44,398 bases of DNA, from positions 1 through 44,398 of the forward strand of contig DATLBT010000045.1 in the NCBI GenBank assembly GCA_035526825.1. Reading direction: 5' to 3'. Shown here one piece after another: positions 32,345 to 41,327 of the stretch. The stretch comes from JACPFV01 sp035526825 (GTDB taxonomy: Bacteria; Pseudomonadota; Gammaproteobacteria; Nevskiales; Nevskiaceae). The translations under genes were made by a program, and so were the position numbers. Numbering within the stretch: position 1 is the first letter of the stretch; the number at the start of each line of letters is the position of its first letter. The notes under the pieces are model-generated. The model searched no databases. It was not told the DNA's origin and saw only the letters and a list, made by a program, of their open reading frames with translations.

Positions 32345-32968
32345 TTATCGGCTCAACAAGTTGAAGAAGGGAGGAATGAGCATCGCCAGGCTCCAGGCGC
32401 TGGCAAGGCTGATTACCAGGCCGGCGAGTCGCGGATGGCTGACGATGCTTTCATCGAGCGGGCCGATGATCGTGTCGAGACGCTCGGCAGGAAGGATGTG
32501 ATGCCAGCGGTTGCCGTGCCGCTCGATGACCTTGAGCAGGCTCGGTCGCAGGAAGATGACGAGGCCGACCATCAGGATCGCCAGGTGGAAACCCACGATG
32601 ATCGACTCGATTGCCGGCACCAGGAAGTCGAGTCCACTCGATCGCCACCAGCGGTCGATCACGCGGACGAACGCATCCCGATCGAAGGCAAACCACCATC
32701 GCAGCAGCACGTAGCTCGCACCGGCTACGATCAGCGCGCCCAGCGTCCGATGGTGGCGGTAAAAGAACCGTTCCAGCTCCCGCGGGTGCTCGAGCACGCG
32801 GAAGAGGTCGCGCGTGTCGACCCAGCGGCTCATGCGAAGGTTTACCGCGGCCAGCACGTGCGGCGCCATCAGCAGCAGCAGGCCCGCAGCCAGCGTGGCG
32901 CATAGTCCGACCATCATCACGGTCGCCAGGGCTTCGACCAGCCATTCAAGCTGAGCAGGGAGTTTCAT
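32345..32968 (-). CDS. Four-TM membrane protein of unknown function in the mshF/mshB position
   Basis: 207 residues, not recognised. Four hydrophobic segments are clear: about 12-40, 74-93, 113-141 and 181-205. Between TM1 and TM2 is a cytoplasm-sized loop with RMSRWVDTRDLFRVLEHP and RFFYRHHRTLGALI; after TM3 comes FLRPSLLKVIERHGNRWHHIL and PLDESIVSHPRLAGL. The many Arg/His/Trp residues near membrane edges look conserved-type rather than random. It sits between mshG and mshA, where Vibrio has mshF and mshB, but shows no prepilin motif, so it is neither. It could be an added inner-membrane part of the pilus platform. ATG at 32968; 47 bp after the mshG stop, so co-transcribed. Confidence 0.85.
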   Translation of the reverse strand: MKLPAQLEWLVEALATVMMVGLCATLAAGLLLLMAPHVLAAVNLRMSRWVDTRDLFRVLEHPRELERFFYRHHRTLGALIVAGASYVLLRWWFAFDRDAFVRVIDRWWRSSGLDFLVPAIESIIVGFHLAILMVGLVIFLRPSLLKVIERHGNRWHHILPAERLDTIIGPLDESIVSHPRLAGLVISLASAWSLAMLIPPFFNLLSR

Positions 32969-33015
32969 GCGCAGCCACTGTGGCTTGGTCGCCCGGTGGC
33001 GTCAACGCTTCGACG

Positions 33016-34242
33016 TCAATGTTTCATTGCAACGCCGGCGAGGTCCCACATCGGCAGGAAAACGCCGAGGGCGAGCACCAGCACGACGCCGCCCACGATG
33101 ATGATCAGCATCGGCTCCATCAACGTGCCGAGATTTTCAACGTCGTTGGCCACGTCACGGTCGTAGAAGTCGGCCACCTCGTCCATCATGTCGTCGACCC
33201 GGCCGGTTTCCTCGCCGACTGCGAGCATTTGCAGCACCAGCGGCGTGAACAGTCCGGTAGCGGCCGCGGCGCGCGACAAGGCGTCGCCACGCTCGATGTA
33301 CTCCCGCATCGACCGCACATGCTGGCCGACGTATTCGTTCTGCACGGCATGGCTCACGAGGGTGAGCGCATCGAGCAGCGGCACGCCGGCACGCGAGGTC
33401 ATGGTGAAGGCGCGCGCGAAGCGCGCCAAAGTCGCGCGCAGGATGATGCCGCCGAGGATGGGCAGCCGCATCTTGGCGCGGTCCCACGCGTAGCGGCCGG
33501 CATCGGTGCTGAGCCAGGCCCGCAGGCTCAGCGTGATGGCGGCAATCGCCATCAACACCAGCCACCAGTAACCAACGGTGAAGTTCGAGACGCCAATGAT
33601 GATGCGCGTCGGCGTGGGCAGCTCGCTGCCAAACGCCGCGAAGATCTTGGAAAATTTGGGCACCACCATGCCCATGACGACGGCGATAGCCGCCGCCACC
33701 GCCACCAGGACGATGACCGGGTAGCGCAACGCCGAGGCGATCTGGTCGCGCGTGAACTTGTCGAACGCGACGTACTGGTACAGCCGCTGGAACGCCTCGT
33801 CGAGCTTGCCGGAGTTTTCGCCGACACGGACCACGTTGACGAACAGCGGCGGAAAGATGTCGGCGTGCTTGGCCAGTGAGCCCGCCAGGTCGCGACCGGC
33901 ATTGAGCGAGTCGATGACGTCGAGCAGTGCCGCGGCCATCGGCGGGTTGCGCGACGAGTCCGCCAGGCCCTTGAGTGCGCGCACGATCGGGATGCCGGCC
34001 TTGGTCAAGGCGTGCATCTGGCGCGCGAAGAGCATGAGTTCGGACAGTCCAGGTTTCGGCGTGAACAGCTTCAGACGCATCACCGGCAAGCCGGCGCTCG
34101 CCGGCGACACGGGCTCGATGCGGACCGGCGTCACGCCCGACTGGATCAGCTGGGTGGCGGCGCCCGAGGGGTTTTCCGCGTTGAGCTCACCGTTGACCAG
34201 GCGGCCGCCGCGGTCGCGCCCGCGATACTTGAAGACGGCCAT
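33016..34242 (-). CDS. mshG: MSHA inner-membrane platform protein MshG (GspF/PilC family)
   Basis: 408-residue polytopic protein that couples the MshE motor to pilin assembly. N-terminal AVFKYRGRDRGGRLVNGEL is the family opening; two GspF domains follow (about 70-195 and 270-395), each with RQMHALTKAGIPIVRAL / ARFARAFTMTSRAGVPLLDAL motifs. TM segments near 173-193, 215-240 and 380-402. LRYPVIVLVAV and GEETGRVDDMMDEVADFYDRDV are signature sequences. ATG at 34242, 4 nt after the mshE stop. Confidence 0.94.
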   Translation of the reverse strand: MAVFKYRGRDRGGRLVNGELNAENPSGAATQLIQSGVTPVRIEPVSPASAGLPVMRLKLFTPKPGLSELMLFARQMHALTKAGIPIVRALKGLADSSRNPPMAAALLDVIDSLNAGRDLAGSLAKHADIFPPLFVNVVRVGENSGKLDEAFQRLYQYVAFDKFTRDQIASALRYPVIVLVAVAAAIAVVMGMVVPKFSKIFAAFGSELPTPTRIIIGVSNFTVGYWWLVLMAIAAITLSLRAWLSTDAGRYAWDRAKMRLPILGGIILRATLARFARAFTMTSRAGVPLLDALTLVSHAVQNEYVGQHVRSMREYIERGDALSRAAAATGLFTPLVLQMLAVGEETGRVDDMMDEVADFYDRDVANDVENLGTLMEPMLIIIVGGVVLVLALGVFLPMWDLAGVAMKH

Positions 34243-34246
34243 GGTC

Positions 34247-36010
34247 TCAGGCGTCCGGGCGCGCGGCGGCGCCTTGCACGTAGGAAGGCTGGTCTTCGAG
34301 GGTCCCGGTCACGCGAATGACCTCGGCGATGGTGGTGACGCCCTGCAGCACGAAATCCATGCCGGACTGCGCCAGCGGGCGGAAGCCCGGCTGGCGCGCG
34401 GCCGCGCGCTCGAAGGCGCCGTAATCCTGTCGCCGCAGGTGTTCGGCCAGCATGCCGTCAAGCTCGAGCAGCTCATACAGGCCGATGCGGCCGCGGAAGC
34501 CGGTGTCGTTGCAGTACTGGCATCCGGTGCCGTGGCGGAAGGTGCCATGCGCAGCCGCGCCGCCCGACATCGCCTTGAGCCAGACGGCTTCGCCCACGGT
34601 CAGCTCGTGCGGTGCGGCGCAGTTTTCGCAGACCCGGCGGACCAGGCGCTGCGCGACGACCGCGTTGAGCGCGGTCGCAACCATGTAACCCGGAATGCCC
34701 ATGTCGACCAGCCGGCTGACCGTGCTGATGGAGTCGTTGGTGTGAAGCGTCGACAACACGAGGTGGCCCGTCATGGCGGCGCGCACGCCGATCTCGGCGG
34801 TTTCCGGATCGCGCATTTCGCCGACCATGATGACGTCGGGGTCCTGGCGCAGTGCCGAGCGCAACACGCGCGCGAAGGTCAGTTCGATGCGCGGGTTGAC
34901 CTGCACCTGGTTGATGCGCGGCATCCGGTATTCGACCGGGTCCTCGACCGTGATGATCTTGGATTCCGGCGAGTTGATGGTCTTGAGCGCCGCGTACAGC
35001 GTCGTGGTCTTGCCGCTGCCGGTGGGGCCCGTCACCAGCACCATGCCATTGGGCCGCTGGACCAGGCGCTCGAGCCGTGCGCGCGGCTCCGGCGGGATAC
35101 CGAGCTCGGAGAGATTGAGCAGGTCGCCCGACTGGTCGAGCAGGCGCATGACGATCGACTCGCCGTGCGCCACCGGCATGGTCGACAGGCGGATGTCGAT
35201 GCGGGCGTTCTTGACCTTGATCTGGAAGCGGCCGTCCTGCGGCAGCCGCTTCTCGGAGATGTCGAGGCCGCTCATCAGCTTGAGGCGCGTGACCAGTGCC
35301 GAGGCGATGCGCGTCTCCTCGATGATCTGCTCGTGCAGAAAGCCGTCGATGCGCTGGCGCACGCGCAGCAGGTTTTCCTCCGGCTCGATGTGGATGTCGG
35401 ATGCGTGCACCTGCGTTGCATCCTCGAACATCGACTGCAACAGGCGCACCACCGGCGCATCGTCGGCGGTGACGGTGGCGTCGGTGAGCTGGGCGATGTC
35501 GAATTGGCCCTGCGCCATTTCCTCGCCGAGCTCCTCGGCGAGCGTCACGATTTCTTCGGTGCGGCGATAGACCGTGTCGATGGCCTGCAGCACCTCGGAC
35601 TCGCGCACGATGGCCTGCTTGATCGGCCGCTTCAGGATTCGCGCGAGGTTGTCGTAGGCGATGATGTCGGTCGGGTCGACCATGCCGACGACGAGGCCGT
35701 CATCGTCGTTGCGCAGCACGATGGCGCGGTGGCGTCGCGCGTGCGCCTCGGGCAGCAGCCGCACGACCTCGGGCACGAACAGGTACTGGCGCAGGTCGAT
35801 GACCGGCATCAGGAGTTGCGCGGCGAGCACGTTGAGCAGCCGGTCTTCCTCGACGAAGCCGAGCTCGATGAGCAGGTGGCCGAGCATGCCGCCGGTCTGC
35901 CTCTGGCGCTCGAGCGCGGCCTTCAGTTGTTCCGCGGTCAGCTGTTTCTGCTCGACAAGCAGCTCGCCGAGGCGAATCCGCTTGCGCACCGCCGGGGGCG
36001 CGACGCTCAT
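34247..36010 (-). CDS. mshE: MSHA pilus assembly ATPase MshE with c-di-GMP-binding MshEN domain
   Basis: 587-residue cytoplasmic hexameric motor of the GspE/PilB family that powers pilus extension. The N-terminus has both halves of the MshEN c-di-GMP motif: RLGELLVEQKQLTAEQLK then the Gln of ALERQ (13-37), and LGHLLIELGFVEEDRLL then LAAQ (43-66). The ATPase core has HASDIHIEP, Walker A GPTGSGKTTT (near 325), RQDPDVIMVGEMRD (Walker B) and the His box STLHTND. A four-Cys zinc site follows (CENC, CQYC). GGGGAATGAG precedes the ATG at 36010, 1 nt after the mshN stop. Binding of c-di-GMP to this domain is established for Vibrio MshE. Confidence 0.96.
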   Translation of the reverse strand: MSVAPPAVRKRIRLGELLVEQKQLTAEQLKAALERQRQTGGMLGHLLIELGFVEEDRLLNVLAAQLLMPVIDLRQYLFVPEVVRLLPEAHARRHRAIVLRNDDDGLVVGMVDPTDIIAYDNLARILKRPIKQAIVRESEVLQAIDTVYRRTEEIVTLAEELGEEMAQGQFDIAQLTDATVTADDAPVVRLLQSMFEDATQVHASDIHIEPEENLLRVRQRIDGFLHEQIIEETRIASALVTRLKLMSGLDISEKRLPQDGRFQIKVKNARIDIRLSTMPVAHGESIVMRLLDQSGDLLNLSELGIPPEPRARLERLVQRPNGMVLVTGPTGSGKTTTLYAALKTINSPESKIITVEDPVEYRMPRINQVQVNPRIELTFARVLRSALRQDPDVIMVGEMRDPETAEIGVRAAMTGHLVLSTLHTNDSISTVSRLVDMGIPGYMVATALNAVVAQRLVRRVCENCAAPHELTVGEAVWLKAMSGGAAAHGTFRHGTGCQYCNDTGFRGRIGLYELLELDGMLAEHLRRQDYGAFERAAARQPGFRPLAQSGMDFVLQGVTTIAEVIRVTGTLEDQPSYVQGAAARPDA

Positions 36011-36011
36011 C

Positions 36012-37049
36012 TCATTCCCCGGCGGTAAGAGCCGCTGTGCGCCGGTTGATATGGTCGAGCACCAGGGTGTCGAGGCCGCCGAGCGAGCGCGCCTGTGAGT
36101 ACGCGGCCAGCGCGCCGGGCGCGTCGCCGAGCGCGTCGCGCGAGAGGCCGTAGCCAGCCCACCAGTGCGACTCGTTGGGCTGCAGGCGCGTGAGGCCCCC
36201 GTAGATCCTCGCGGCATCGTTGTGGCGCTCGAGCCGCTGGTAAGCCGAGGCCAGCAGCCCGTGGTACTCGGGATCGGTTTCGGCGGTCGGCGGATTGCGC
36301 TCGAGCATCGATGCAGCGGCCGCGGCATTGTTGCGTCCGAGCTCGATGCGCGCGGCGAGGCGCCGATAGCCGACCCAATCCGGATCGAGCGCCAGGCCGT
36401 CTTTCATCAACGATTCGGCTTCCTGCATGCGCCCTTGGCGCACGCGTAGCGTGCCGAAGTCCTCGCGCGCCGCGTGCAGCTGCGGATCGAGCTCGAGCGC
36501 GGCGGCATAAGCGATCGCCGCCGCTCCCTCGTCGCCCCGCGCGCGCGCGGCGCGCGCTTCGGCATAGCGGGCAGCGGCAGCCTTGGCGTCGCGCGGCCGT
36601 GTCGCCGCTGCCGGCGGCGGTGGCCGCGTCGGGGTGTCGGGAATCGAGGCGGTCGTGACCGCCGGCTCAGCGCGCAGGCGCAGTGGCGCTTGCGGCGGCT
36701 CCGCCGGCCTGTCGCGGCGCGCCTCCGCGCGCTTGCGAAGCTGCGGCGGCGTAGTGACGGGCGACAAGGTCGTGTCGAGCTGGTACTTGAAAGACCCGGG
36801 TGCGGGCGTCGTCGGTGCGCTGGCGGTGACGCTGCCCGGCGCTGAGGCTTGACGCGCCGGTCGCGGTAGCAAGAGCCAGATCGTCAGCGTGAACGCGGCC
36901 ACCAGCACGAGCAGCAGCGCGAGCCGGCTCCAGTTCGGACCCGGCGGGTCGAGCGGCTGCGGCGATGGCACCGTGATCCCCGAGAGCGCGTCGCCGGGGG
37001 GGCGCTCACGGGCATTGAGGTCGCGCAGCATGCGGTTAATCAGGCTCAT
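36012..37049 (-). CDS. mshN: MSHA biogenesis protein MshN (TPR)
   Basis: 345 residues, bitopic inner-membrane protein. MSLINRMLRDLNARE is the characteristic MshN opening; TM (about 45-67, RLALLLVLVAAFTLTIWLLL) is followed by a Pro/Ala-rich periplasmic linker (about 70-170) and TPR units (about 178-335: AIAYAAALELDPQLHAA, EAESLMKDGLALDPDWVGY, AARIYGGLTRLQPNESHWW). Likely helps align the secretin and platform, as TPR proteins do in related systems (inference). ATG at 37049 chosen for the family N-terminus; an upstream extension to 37094 overlaps the MshM end and is unlikely. Confidence 0.9.
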   Translation of the reverse strand: MSLINRMLRDLNARERPPGDALSGITVPSPQPLDPPGPNWSRLALLLVLVAAFTLTIWLLLPRPARQASAPGSVTASAPTTPAPGSFKYQLDTTLSPVTTPPQLRKRAEARRDRPAEPPQAPLRLRAEPAVTTASIPDTPTRPPPPAAATRPRDAKAAAARYAEARAARARGDEGAAAIAYAAALELDPQLHAAREDFGTLRVRQGRMQEAESLMKDGLALDPDWVGYRRLAARIELGRNNAAAAASMLERNPPTAETDPEYHGLLASAYQRLERHNDAARIYGGLTRLQPNESHWWAGYGLSRDALGDAPGALAAYSQARSLGGLDTLVLDHINRRTAALTAGE

Positions 37050-37062
37050 CGTTGCGCGTCCT

Positions 37063-38004
37063 TCAGGCGGTGCCCAGCCACGAGGCCAGGCCAAAGCTCA
37101 ACACATAGGCGAGGGCAAGGCTCACCACCAGCGCGAGGCATACCAATCCCAGGTTTTCCTGCGTGAACAACCACAGCTTGGTAGCCGGCGGAATGTCGGC
37201 GCCCTCGGTGTCGTAAATCGCCATCAAGGCCTCGGCACGGCCAACGCCGGGTCGGCCGGGCCCGAAGGCCGCAAGCAGCGCCTTGTGGCACAGGATATTG
37301 GCCAGGCGCGGCGTTCCGCGGCTGGCGCGGTAGAGCACCCTTAGCGCAGGCTCGCTGAACAGCGGCGTAGTGGCGCCTGCCACCTCGACGCGGTGGCGCA
37401 CGTAAGCGTCGAATTGCGTACGGGTGAGTGGCTGCAGTCGGTAGCTGAATGTGATGCGTTGGCGCAGCTGGCGCAGGTCGTCGCGGGCGAGGCGCTGGTC
37501 GAGCTCCGGCTGCCCGAACAAGACCACTTGCAGCAGCTTGCAGGTCTCGGTCTCGAGGTTGGTCAGCAGGCGCACGGCTTCGAGTGTCTCGGCAGACAGG
37601 GCCTGGGCCTCGTCGATGATCAGCGCGGTGCGCACCTGGCGCTGTGCGTTGTCGAGCAGCTGCCGGTTGATGGCCTTGAGGACCTGCTCCGGGGTCGCGC
37701 TGGCGCCCGGGTCGCAGCTAAGCTCCTCGGCGACGGTCTGCAGCAGCCCGCGCGGCGACACGGTCGGGTTCGGCACGTACGCGGTGACAAAATCCGCGCC
37801 GCTGAGCGCGTTGAGCAGCTGGCGGCAGACCTGGGTCTTGCCGAGGCCCACCTCGCCGGTGACCTTGAGGAAGCCCTCTCCCGAGCGCAGCGCCACGAGC
37901 AGCGTGTTGAGCGCCTCCTGGTGGGACGCCTGGGCGAAATAAAAACGCGTGTCGGGAGTCAGCCCGAATGGGGCGAAGCGCAGGTTGAAATGCGCCTCGT
38001 ACAT
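37063..38004 (-). CDS. mshM: MSHA biogenesis ATPase MshM (ExeA-like)
   Basis: 313-residue AAA+ protein. MYEAHFNLRFAPFGLTPDTRFYF is the ExeA/MshM opening. Walker A is GEVGLGKTQVCR, Walker B ALIIDEAQAL, with sensor features in QVVLFGQPELDQRL and a conserved SRGTPRLANILCHKAL. A C-terminal TM (about 288-308, LVCLALVVSLALAYVLSFGL) anchors it to the inner membrane. ExeA proteins help insert secretins through peptidoglycan, so MshM probably assists MshL (family knowledge). ATG at 38004 overlaps the mshL stop (TGATG). Confidence 0.93.
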   Translation of the reverse strand: MYEAHFNLRFAPFGLTPDTRFYFAQASHQEALNTLLVALRSGEGFLKVTGEVGLGKTQVCRQLLNALSGADFVTAYVPNPTVSPRGLLQTVAEELSCDPGASATPEQVLKAINRQLLDNAQRQVRTALIIDEAQALSAETLEAVRLLTNLETETCKLLQVVLFGQPELDQRLARDDLRQLRQRITFSYRLQPLTRTQFDAYVRHRVEVAGATTPLFSEPALRVLYRASRGTPRLANILCHKALLAAFGPGRPGVGRAEALMAIYDTEGADIPPATKLWLFTQENLGLVCLALVVSLALAYVLSFGLASWLGTA

Positions 38005-39680
38005 CAATTCCACCAGCGACGCTGGTCGCCGCGCAGTTCCTCGACGCGCAGCTGGCGCCGCCGCACTTCTTCGGCCCACTGCTCGTCGCTCTCGACCACC
38101 ACCGGCTTGAGCAGGATCACCAGCTCGCTCTTGCGCTCCGAGACGCGCGTCTGGCGGAACAGGAAGCCGATCAGCGGCAAGCGGCTCAGCAGCGGCACGC
38201 CGAAGCGGTCGTCGCGATTGCTCTCCTGCATCAGGCCGCCGATGACGATCACCTGGCCGCTGCGGGCGCGCACGATACTGTCGGCCTCGCGCACGTTGGA
38301 CAGCGCCAGCGGGAAAGTCTCGACCTGGCCAGCGCCGAACTCGAGTTCCTTCACGTCGTCGCGCACCTCACTCACGGTCGGATGCACGTGCAGCGTGACC
38401 GTGCCGTGTTCGTCGATCTGTGGGGTCACGTCGAGGGCGATGCCGGAGAAAAATGGCGTGAATAGCACCGAGCGCGTGGTATTGGTGCCGCCGGTGCCGG
38501 CGGTCGCGTTGCTCTGCACGCCGGTGACGAAAAACTCGTCGGAGCCGACCTTGATGATGGCTTTCTGGTTGTTGACCGTGGATACGCGAGGGCTCGACAG
38601 CACACGCACGTCGCCCTGGCCCTGCAGCGCCTCGATCACGGCGTTGAAGTCATTGACCCGGAGCACCGCGGTGATGGCACCGCCGATCGCCGTCGGCGCA
38701 ACCGGCAGGACCATGGCGCCGGTGACGGGATCGACCGTGATCGGCGCGCCGGCGCTGGCATTGGCGCCGTTGTCGAACACGCCATTGCCTCCGAACTGCC
38801 CGCCAGCGCCCAGGTAACCGTCGCTGGTGGTGCCCACCGCGGTCCAGTTGATACCGGCCTGGAAGCTCTCGTTGAGCTGCACTTCGAGGATCTTCGCCTC
38901 GAGGATCACCTGGCGCGTGAGGTTGACCTGCAGGCTGCGCAGGTACTCTTCGACGGAGCGCAGCTCCGAGGTCATGGCACGCGCGACGATCAGGCCGGCG
39001 TCGCGGTTGATCACCAGCTTGCGGCCGCCGCCCTCGGGCATCAGCGCGCGCAGCGTGCTGTCGATCTGCACCCAGAAGTCGGAGTCCGATTGCGTCTCGA
39101 TGCCGCTGCTGGCAACCGTGTCGCGACCCGATTCGTTGCTGGCCGCTCCCGCCGCGGTACTGCCGGCACCGGAGCGCTCAGTGAGCTGGCCCGAACTGAC
39201 GCTGATGCGCGACTTGCCGCTGCGCTTCACGTTGAGGTAGTTCACGCGGAAAATCCGCGATTGCATGGTCTCGGCGAGGATGGTGTAGCCAGCCGGCGTC
39301 TTGCGATAGTCGTAGCCGAACGCTTCGCGCACGTGGTCCATGGCTTCCTGGACCGTGACGTTCTTCAGGTTCAGCGTGATGTCGCCGGTGATGCCTGGCT
39401 GGACCACGACGTTGTACGGCGTGCCCTCGACCAGGCTCAGGAAGAAAGCTTGCGCCGGCACGTCGCGGACATTGATGTCGAAGCGCTGCTGCGCGGCGTC
39501 GATGCGCGTGGAGGGGGTCCGCTCGCCGTAACCCAGCGGTGGCAGCAGCGCGTCCGAGACCTCCGTCGGCACTGCGCGGGTCTCGCGCTCCGGCTCGCTG
39601 GCGCAGCTTGCCAGCAGGGCGGCGGCCGCAACCGCGATCGCCCACGGCAGACTTGTGCGCCTCGCCTTGACCTTCGTCAT
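38004..39680 (-). CDS. mshL: MSHA secretin MshL
   Basis: 558-residue outer-membrane secretin forming the pilus exit pore. Lipoprotein signal with lipobox LLASC (Cys26), an STN/N0 domain (about 66-125, FDINVRDVPAQAFFLSLVEG), N1-type domain, and the C-terminal secretin domain (about 240-520) with VILEAKILEVQLNESFQAGINW, VRVLSSPRVSTVNNQKA and VIVIGGLMQESNRDDRFGVPLLSRLPLIGFLF-type end signature. A GGGGAAGGAG site sits against the ATG at 39680. 15 nt after the mshK stop; overlaps mshM by 1 nt at its end. Confidence 0.95.
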   Translation of the reverse strand: MTKVKARRTSLPWAIAVAAAALLASCASEPERETRAVPTEVSDALLPPLGYGERTPSTRIDAAQQRFDINVRDVPAQAFFLSLVEGTPYNVVVQPGITGDITLNLKNVTVQEAMDHVREAFGYDYRKTPAGYTILAETMQSRIFRVNYLNVKRSGKSRISVSSGQLTERSGAGSTAAGAASNESGRDTVASSGIETQSDSDFWVQIDSTLRALMPEGGGRKLVINRDAGLIVARAMTSELRSVEEYLRSLQVNLTRQVILEAKILEVQLNESFQAGINWTAVGTTSDGYLGAGGQFGGNGVFDNGANASAGAPITVDPVTGAMVLPVAPTAIGGAITAVLRVNDFNAVIEALQGQGDVRVLSSPRVSTVNNQKAIIKVGSDEFFVTGVQSNATAGTGGTNTTRSVLFTPFFSGIALDVTPQIDEHGTVTLHVHPTVSEVRDDVKELEFGAGQVETFPLALSNVREADSIVRARSGQVIVIGGLMQESNRDDRFGVPLLSRLPLIGFLFRQTRVSERKSELVILLKPVVVESDEQWAEEVRRRQLRVEELRGDQRRWWN

Positions 39681-39695
39681 CTCCTTCCCCCTGCC

Positions 39696-40040
39696 CTACC
39701 CACCGGACCGCTTGATGTCGATTACGCCCGGAAGGCGAATGCCAATGCGTTGCCCCTCGTGCTCCAGGGTGACGCCGTCCTGTCTCACCTCCACCAGGCG
39801 CGCGCCGTCGACGCGTTCGCCCTGCGCCACCGCACGGCCATTGATCACGGCGATGCGGCGCTGGTCGGCGACCAGCGTGGATTGTAAGCGCCAGCGCGGG
39901 CCGCGGACGGCGGTTTCGCTCTCGTCCGGCTCGGCCAGCGCGGTGGGTCGGGTCGGGTCTCCGAAACCGGACTGGGCAGACGCCAGTCCAGCAGCGGCTA
40001 GCAGCATTGCTGCCAGCACCCAGCGCGAGGCGTCACACAC
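39696..40040 (-). CDS. mshK: MSHA biogenesis protein MshK (PilP-like)
   Basis: 114-residue exported protein. Signal peptide (about 1-22, ending LASA|Q) then SGFGDPTRP, the DPTRP motif common to MshK/GspC-PilP-like proteins, and a small beta domain (RWRLQSTLVADQRRIAVINGRAVAQGERV). It bridges the inner-membrane MshI/J complex and the secretin by analogy with PilP (family inference). GTG start at 40040 overlaps the mshJ end by 8 nt. Confidence 0.88.
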   Translation of the reverse strand: MCDASRWVLAAMLLAAAGLASAQSGFGDPTRPTALAEPDESETAVRGPRWRLQSTLVADQRRIAVINGRAVAQGERVDGARLVEVRQDGVTLEHEGQRIGIRLPGVIDIKRSGG

Positions 40041-40734
40041 CGATCCATCCTTCCTGCAGGCTCAGCGTGTAAAGCGTGAGCTTCATGCGACCCTGCGGGT
40101 GTTCCTCGACGGTGAACTCCACCTGGTCCCAGAAAAAGCGCCAGGGGAGCTTTTCGACCGCCTTCAGGAATTGCAGGGCCTCCAGATAGGAGCCTGACAA
40201 CTGGAGTTCGACGCCATGCTTGAAAATCTTCGTCGCAGGCGCCTGCGACGCTGGGCCGTTGGCAGCCGGCGGCGCGCCGGGCGCGAGCCCAATTTCGGCG
40301 GACGGCGCAACCACCGGTTCGGGCGGCAAGGTCTTCAAGCCCTGCAAGCGCATGCTCGACGTGCGCGCCAGCAACTGCTCGAGCACCTGGCCCATCTCGC
40401 GCGGCGCGATCAGGCCGGAGGTGGCGCCGGCCAGCTGGGCATCGAGTCCGGCGATCTCCTTGAGCAGCGTGTCGGCGCTGTTCTTGCTCCGGCTCTGCGG
40501 ATTGGCCGCCATCTGGGCGACGATCGTCTCGACGCTCTGTTCGAGCCCGGAGACTTCAGCGCGCAGCGCCTGCACCTGCTGCAGTGCCGTCTTGCGCTTG
40601 CGTTCCAGCGGGCCCATCAGGGCGCTGTCCCACGTCAGCACCAGCAACAACACCAGCATGATGAGCACGACGCCGCGCTCGCGCAGCGACAGCCGGTCGA
40701 AGCGGTCCATCAAGTCGCGCACCCACTGCGTCAT
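40033..40734 (-). CDS. mshJ: MSHA biogenesis protein MshJ (PilO-like)
   Basis: 233-residue bitopic inner-membrane protein: short cytoplasmic start, TM about 21-41 (RGVVLIMLVLLLVLTWDSAL), a coiled-coil (about 45-115, KRKTALQQVQALRAEVSGLEQ), a Pro/Ala linker, then a ferredoxin-like domain (FKHGVELQLSGSYLEALQFL). PilO-type role in the alignment subcomplex. ATGA overlap with mshI2 upstream. Confidence 0.9.
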   Translation of the reverse strand: MTQWVRDLMDRFDRLSLRERGVVLIMLVLLLVLTWDSALMGPLERKRKTALQQVQALRAEVSGLEQSVETIVAQMAANPQSRSKNSADTLLKEIAGLDAQLAGATSGLIAPREMGQVLEQLLARTSSMRLQGLKTLPPEPVVAPSAEIGLAPGAPPAANGPASQAPATKIFKHGVELQLSGSYLEALQFLKAVEKLPWRFFWDQVEFTVEEHPQGRMKLTLYTLSLQEGWIGV

Positions 40735-41327
40735 GGCGTGGCACTACCGGTGCGCAGCTCGAACCGGATCTCATTGCCGCCCTCGATGACGCGCTGCAGC
40801 TGGGCGTGGCCAAACTCGGTGCCGGCGAAGACCGCCTCGGCGCCGAGCTTGTGCAGGTAGCGCGGGATCAGCTCTTCGCCCAAGGCCACCCCGGAGAGCT
40901 TCATATGCTGGCCGCTGATCTGCACCTGCGTCAGCCATAGACCGTTGAGGCGCTGGCTGGCGAGTCCGGTGAACTGCGGTGAAAAGCCGGTGGTGTTGCC
41001 CAACTCGCGGCGTGACAGCGCGGCGAGTGCCTGCAGCTTGCGGTCCCGCTCCTGGGTCAGCGACGCAATCTGGGCGTCCAGCGACTTGTCCTGTCCGCCC
41101 TCGATCTGTGCCACGAGATCGTTGAGCCGGCGCGTGATGGTGTCGCGCTGCTGCAGCAACCGCGCCTGCTCACCGGCCAGCGCCGCGCCCCGCCACGCCG
41201 TTCCCGCATAAATCAGCGCGAGCGCCAGCGACACCACCGCGCAGATCGCGAGCGAGATGCGCGCCGAAAACAGCGCGCGCTGCTTCCTGAACATGGGCGC
41301 AAGCAGATTGACCTGCTGGCGAATCAT
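40731..41327 (-). CDS. mshI2: PilN-like MSHA biogenesis protein (MshI2)
   Basis: 198-residue bitopic protein. MIRQQVNLLAPMFRKQ holds the NLL motif that in PilN contacts PilM, here presumably the MshI protein. TM about 23-43, then a coiled-coil (AGEQARLLQQRDTITRRLNDLVAQIEGG) and a small C-terminal domain (LWLTQVQISGQHMKLSGVALGEELIPRYL) of the PilN fold. Overlaps mshI (ATGA) and mshJ (ATGA), so the three are tightly coupled. Naming as mshI2 follows Shewanella-type loci. Confidence 0.85.
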   Translation of the reverse strand: MIRQQVNLLAPMFRKQRALFSARISLAICAVVSLALALIYAGTAWRGAALAGEQARLLQQRDTITRRLNDLVAQIEGGQDKSLDAQIASLTQERDRKLQALAALSRRELGNTTGFSPQFTGLASQRLNGLWLTQVQISGQHMKLSGVALGEELIPRYLHKLGAEAVFAGTEFGHAQLQRVIEGGNEIRFELRTGSATP

